This document shows, piece after piece, positions 25,254-27,688 of a DNA stretch of 27,688 nt (position 1 is the first letter of the stretch; each line of letters opens with the position of its first letter). A model generated the notes under the pieces. That model was not told the DNA's origin, made no database searches, and saw only the letters and a program-made list of their open reading frames with translations. The translations under genes were made by a program, and so were the position numbers. The stretch is from CAYOXD01 sp964407825 (lineage in GTDB: Bacteria > Desulfobacterota > Desulfobacteria > Desulfobacterales > JAFDDL01): the NCBI GenBank assembly GCA_964407825.1, contig CAYOXD010000029.1, positions 1 through 27,688 on the forward strand, in the 5' to 3' direction.

Positions 25254-26240
25254 ATGAACCTGGTTACCGGTGCCAGCGGTTTTATCGGCGGGCGGATTGT
25301 ACACGCCCTCTGCCGGCGGGGAGAGCCCGTTCGCATCCTGGCAAGGCCCGGCAGCGATCTGCGCGGGCTTTCAGGTCTGGACTATGAGGTGGCTCTCGGT
25401 GACCTCCTTGACAAAAAGAGCCTTGAAAAGGCCGCCGCGGGCTGCCGGCGCGTCTTTCACGCGGCCGCCTGTTACCGGCTCTGGCTGAGAAACCCTGAAT
25501 CCATCTACCGGATCAACGTGGAGGGCACCCGCAACGTGATGGAAGCAGGTCTTTCAGCCGGGGCCGAGCGCCTGGTCCATACCAGTTCGGTGGCGACCAT
25601 CGGTCTTGTGGAGGGGGGATGCGGCACGGAGGCGACCCCCGTCGGTTTCGATGATATGATCGGGGATTACAAAAAATCGAAATTCCTGGCCGAGGCGGCC
25701 GTCCAGGAATATATCCGGCAGGGGGCTCCCATTGTCATCGTGAACCCGACCTATCCGGTGGGGGAGGGAGATGTGAAACCGACCCCCACCGGCCAGGTGG
25801 TCGTGGATTTCCTTCACAGAAAAATACCGGCCTATCTCGATACCGGGATGAATGTCGTCGATGTGGACCATGTGGCGCAAGGGCATCTTCTGGCCGCAGA
25901 CCGGGGCCGGATCGGCGAGCGCTATATCCTGGGCGGCCAGAACCTGACCTTCAAGGAGTTGCTGGAACTGCTGGCCCAAATTACCGGGCTGCCGGCCCCT
26001 TCCTTCAAGCTGCCCTATTACCCCATTTTCTGCCTTGCCAGCCTCGATTCGGCCCTGGCCAGATGCATTCCGGGGCGGGAACCCCGGGTTCCGGTCGATG
26101 GCGTCCGGATGGCCCGAAAGAAGATGTTCGTCGATCCCGCCAAGGCGGTCCAGGAGCTCGGGCTTCCCCAGGCGCCGCCGCGAATGGCCCTCGAAAAGGC
26201 CGTCCGCTGGTTTCGCGGCAACGGGTATGCGGGCGCCTGA
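25254..26240 (+). CDS. hpnA: HpnA: hopanoid-associated sugar epimerase/dehydrogenase (SDR)
   Basis: A 328-residue extended short-chain dehydrogenase/reductase. The Rossmann motif GASGFIG spans 6-12, the catalytic Ser lies in HTSSVAT, and YxxxK is Tyr139 with Lys143 (YKKSK). The HAAACYRLWLRNPESIYRINVEGTRNV block is highly typical of the hopanoid-associated epimerase family. Its exact substrate is not established; a sugar-like hopanoid side chain is assumed. ATG 25254 follows GAGAGGA at proper spacing. It is the last gene before the terminator at 26245. Confidence 0.92.
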   Translation: MNLVTGASGFIGGRIVHALCRRGEPVRILARPGSDLRGLSGLDYEVALGDLLDKKSLEKAAAGCRRVFHAAACYRLWLRNPESIYRINVEGTRNVMEAGLSAGAERLVHTSSVATIGLVEGGCGTEATPVGFDDMIGDYKKSKFLAEAAVQEYIRQGAPIVIVNPTYPVGEGDVKPTPTGQVVVDFLHRKIPAYLDTGMNVVDVDHVAQGHLLAADRGRIGERYILGGQNLTFKELLELLAQITGLPAPSFKLPYYPIFCLASLDSALARCIPGREPRVPVDGVRMARKKMFVDPAKAVQELGLPQAPPRMALEKAVRWFRGNGYAGA

Positions 26241-26244
26241 CCCG

Positions 26245-26269
26245 GGCCGTGGGCGGCCTTCTCTTTTTT
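26245..26269 (+). terminator. Probable intrinsic terminator after hpnA
   Basis: GGCCG (26245-26249) and CGGCC (26254-26258) form a GC stem with a TGGG loop, followed by TTCTCTTTTTT. It begins 4 bases after the hpnA stop and would end the hpnJ-hpnA transcript. The stem is short (5 bp). Confidence 0.6.
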
Positions 26270-26654
26270 CCGCCAGGGCCCGCGATGGTGCTCATGGCCC
26301 CCCTTGCCTTTACTTCCACAAACCTCCTCTTTCCACCGAAACCTCATGAACGATCAAGCGTCTCTTTGAAGGCCGTGAAGGGTTGACATATACGCAGAAG
26401 CCCCACCTACGGCTCTATCCGATGAAAGGCATTTCCGGCTCCGTTATCGTGTGCGACATCCCTGGCTCCTAAAGGAAGAGAAAACGTCAGACGGCGGTGA
26501 TGGCGATGTCAATTAATGCCACCCTAGTTCGGAAGGGGCCGCTTTTCTCTGCATTTTTTACTTCGAATCGTTGTTGCAGATCGAAAGGTGCGGTGATCAT
26601 GGGAGTACTTCCAATGAAAATATATCAATCATAGATTCATGATATACGGAATGA
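26270..26654. other. Gene-free stretch, no identifiable element
   Basis: No convincing gene lies here. A short protein-like open stretch (26350-26472 plus strand, 40 codons) has no usable start or recognised family. Base composition becomes AT-richer toward the right, unlike the hopanoid locus. I see no tRNA, no clear insertion-sequence ends and no CRISPR. Confidence 0.5.
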
Positions 26655-27089
26655 AGAAGTTGCCTTTCAAGTGACCTCTTAGAGGTTAATCTTGAAGGTC
26701 CTGAGAGAATTCGCCTTCTCCTCAGAGCGCCAAATGACGAGGAAAGAGCGAATGGATACAAGAGCTTCAATGCTATTCTAGACATTTCAGGCCAGTTTGA
26801 ACCAACAAAGAAATCCCGGCCGGTCTTTACTGCACTATTCGAAGGGCGACGCCCGCCCGAGGGACAAAAGGCAAAACGCGCTGACGAGATGATTCTCCGA
26901 GAAGGTCCTACCTATGGTCTAGAGTACTATCCAGATCCTTTTGTAGGTTTTGTCGACATGGTGTCTGGCAAATTGTCATCTGTAGCCAGCAACTTTGTGG
27001 GACGTCTTCGCTGGAGATACGCTCAGGAGGGGGTGCACGCGGACCCGAACCGCGCCGGGCGTATTTGGTCGGTGTCGACTCCAAGCTGA
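26655..27089 (+). pseudogene. Headless open frame of unknown family (possible gene remnant)
   Basis: The frame is open for 144 codons after an in-frame TGA at 26652. No ATG, GTG or TTG occurs before ATG 26889, so a complete gene would be only 66 residues. The translation looks protein-like through codons well ahead of that ATG, including NAILDISGQFEPTKKSRPVF and YYPDPFVGFVDMVSGKL. This suggests a gene that lost its front by deletion or frameshift. I do not recognise the family. It sits in AT-richer DNA before higBA, consistent with decayed acquired DNA. Confidence 0.4.
26674..26686. repeat. Small palindrome in the remnant frame
   Basis: ACCTCT and AGAGGT are perfect complements around one T. 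No matching neighbour was seen, so it may be chance. Confidence 0.3.
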
Positions 27090-27105
27090 TTGGCGGCGTG
27101 GTCCG

Positions 27106-27125
27106 GGCCGGTGATGGCCGGTGTT
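27106..27125. repeat. Short GC-rich tandem repeat upstream of higBA
   Basis: GGCCGGTGAT and GGCCGGTGTT stand directly in tandem (8 of 10 bases identical at the start). The roughly 100-base GC-rich patch around it differs from the AT-rich flanks and may be a fragment from another source. Confidence 0.35.
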
Positions 27126-27143
27126 GGGCCTCCATAATCACGC

Positions 27144-27172
27144 TTGACGTTAGTCACGCAATGCGTTATCAT
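27144..27172 (+). promoter_or_regulatory. Strong sigma-70-type promoter of higBA
   Basis: TTGACG (27144-27149) and TATCAT (27167-27172) are spaced by exactly 17 bases, each one base from consensus. The predicted start falls at about 27178-27180, at the higB ATG itself, so the transcript would be leaderless. No ribosome site precedes higB, which agrees. Confidence 0.65.
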
Positions 27173-27178
27173 GTGATA
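27167..27178. promoter_or_regulatory. Palindrome over the -10 box, likely HigA operator
   Basis: TATCA-TG-TGATA is a perfect inverted repeat with a two-base centre, lying on the -10 box and transcription start. HigA antitoxins repress their own promoters by binding such palindromes, so binding here would block RNA polymerase. Assignment is by position and symmetry only. Confidence 0.5.
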
Positions 27179-27179
27179 C

Positions 27180-27458
27180 ATGATTAGATCATTCAAGTGC
27201 AAATACACTGAGGCGCTATCAAGAGGCAATAATGTCAAGAAATTTATGAACATTGCTAAAGTTGCCCGGCGCAAACTCAGACAGCTCGAAATCGCAAATC
27301 GGCTTGATGATTTAAAAGTGCCTCCTGGCAATCATTTTGAAGCGCTCAGGGGAGATCGCAATGGTCAATACAGCATCCGCATCAACGATAAGTGGCGAGT
27401 CTGCTTTTGTTGGACGGATGCAGGCGCAGAAAACGTGGAAATCGTGGATTACCACTGA
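27180..27458 (+). CDS. higB: HigB-family (RelE superfamily) toxin
   Basis: A 92-residue mRNA-cleaving toxin of the HigB type. The start MIRSFK and the core FEALRGDRNGQYSIRINDKWRVCFCW followed by VEIVDYH at the end are characteristic. In the family the toxin cuts translated mRNA at the ribosome. Toxin before antitoxin is the normal hig order, with higA starting 12 bases after the stop. It has no Shine-Dalgarno and probably starts a leaderless message. AT-richer than the hopanoid genes, in keeping with a mobile accessory module. Confidence 0.93.
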   Translation: MIRSFKCKYTEALSRGNNVKKFMNIAKVARRKLRQLEIANRLDDLKVPPGNHFEALRGDRNGQYSIRINDKWRVCFCWTDAGAENVEIVDYH

Positions 27459-27470
27459 GGAGAGTGCAAA

Positions 27471-27688
27471 ATGAAAAAACTAGATCCCATCACTCCCGGT
27501 GAAATTTTATTAGAGGAATTCTTAAAACCTATGGGGCTTAGCCAATATCGCTTGGCCAAGGAAATCGATGTCCCCGCCCAGCGCATCAGTGAGATCGTCT
27601 CCAATAAACGTTCTATAACAGCTGACACCGATTTGCGGCTGTGCCGGTTTTTTGGTTTATCCAATGGATATTGGCTGCGTGCTCAAGC
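27471..27688 (+). CDS. higA: HigA-family antitoxin (XRE HTH), cut by window end
   Basis: The first 72 residues of an XRE-type helix-turn-helix antitoxin are present. It opens MKKLDPITPGEILLEEFL, followed by the HTH (GLSQYRLAKEI, then VPAQRISEIVSNKRSIT). HigA neutralises HigB and represses the operon. The ribosome site GAGGAGAG overlaps the end of higB, allowing coupled translation. The gene continues past 27688; full-length members are about 95-105 residues, so roughly 25-30 are missing. Confidence 0.93.
   Translation, partial: MKKLDPITPGEILLEEFLKPMGLSQYRLAKEIDVPAQRISEIVSNKRSITADTDLRLCRFFGLSNGYWLRAQ

Noticed and set aside
1..27688. tRNA, rRNA, CRISPR array, transposase or integrase
   Set aside because: None could be seen on either strand; intergenic spaces are too short or lack the needed structure.

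Overview
The window carries about 27.7 kb of high-GC, densely packed bacterial DNA with one 100-base run of N at 4804-4903 (a scaffold gap, so real distance there is unknown). It has CMP-KDO synthetase (LPS), Pqi-type outer-membrane lipid transport, leucyl/phenylalanyl-tRNA-protein transferase and hopanoid side-chain genes. This points to a Gram-negative hopanoid maker. The combination and protein style suggest Desulfobacterota (former Deltaproteobacteria), but that placement is inference, not proven by a marker gene.

Layout. (1) 1-3950: the edge of a leftward gene, then a helicase-exonuclease fusion resembling MrfA plus MrfB, followed by aat. (2) 4003-5798: a DUF3108 envelope protein (leftward), the N gap, a strong inverted repeat, and kdsB. 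(3) 5803-9833: leftward guaA with a membrane-anchored coiled-coil gene 6 nt behind it; divergently, a TrpF-family paralog lacking the catalytic Cys, and efp. (4) 9854-15512: one leftward run nadE-pqiA1-pqiA2-pqiB-pqiC, with PqiA split into two overlapping genes. (5) 15698-26240: a hopanoid locus with hpnM-hpnN (periplasmic carrier plus RND transporter), a leftward DUF115/MptE-like gene, then hpnJ, a small EamA-family membrane protein, hpnI, hpnK and hpnA, closed by a probable intrinsic terminator. (6) 26270-27688: an AT-richer accessory tail with a start-less open frame, then a higBA toxin-antitoxin module cut by the window edge.

How the genes fit together. HpnI, HpnK and HpnJ are the known enzymes that glycosylate bacteriohopanetetrol, deacetylate the sugar and convert it to the cyclitol ether. 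HpnA is the family's sugar epimerase/reductase. HpnM and HpnN are the matching transport pair that moves hopanoids toward the outer membrane. The squalene-hopene cyclase and the HpnG/HpnH steps are not in this window. The small EamA protein between hpnJ and hpnI is a candidate membrane partner (for example a flippase subunit), and the DUF115 gene shares an intergenic region with hpnJ. The Pqi operon lies back to back with hpnMN, separated only by nadE, so two envelope lipid-trafficking systems sit side by side.

Most of the window is recognisable housekeeping and envelope biology. The least explained items are the TrpF-like protein without its catalytic Cys, the hpnJ gene without a usual start codon near its expected N-terminus, the alternative hairpins ahead of kdsB, and the headless frame before higBA.
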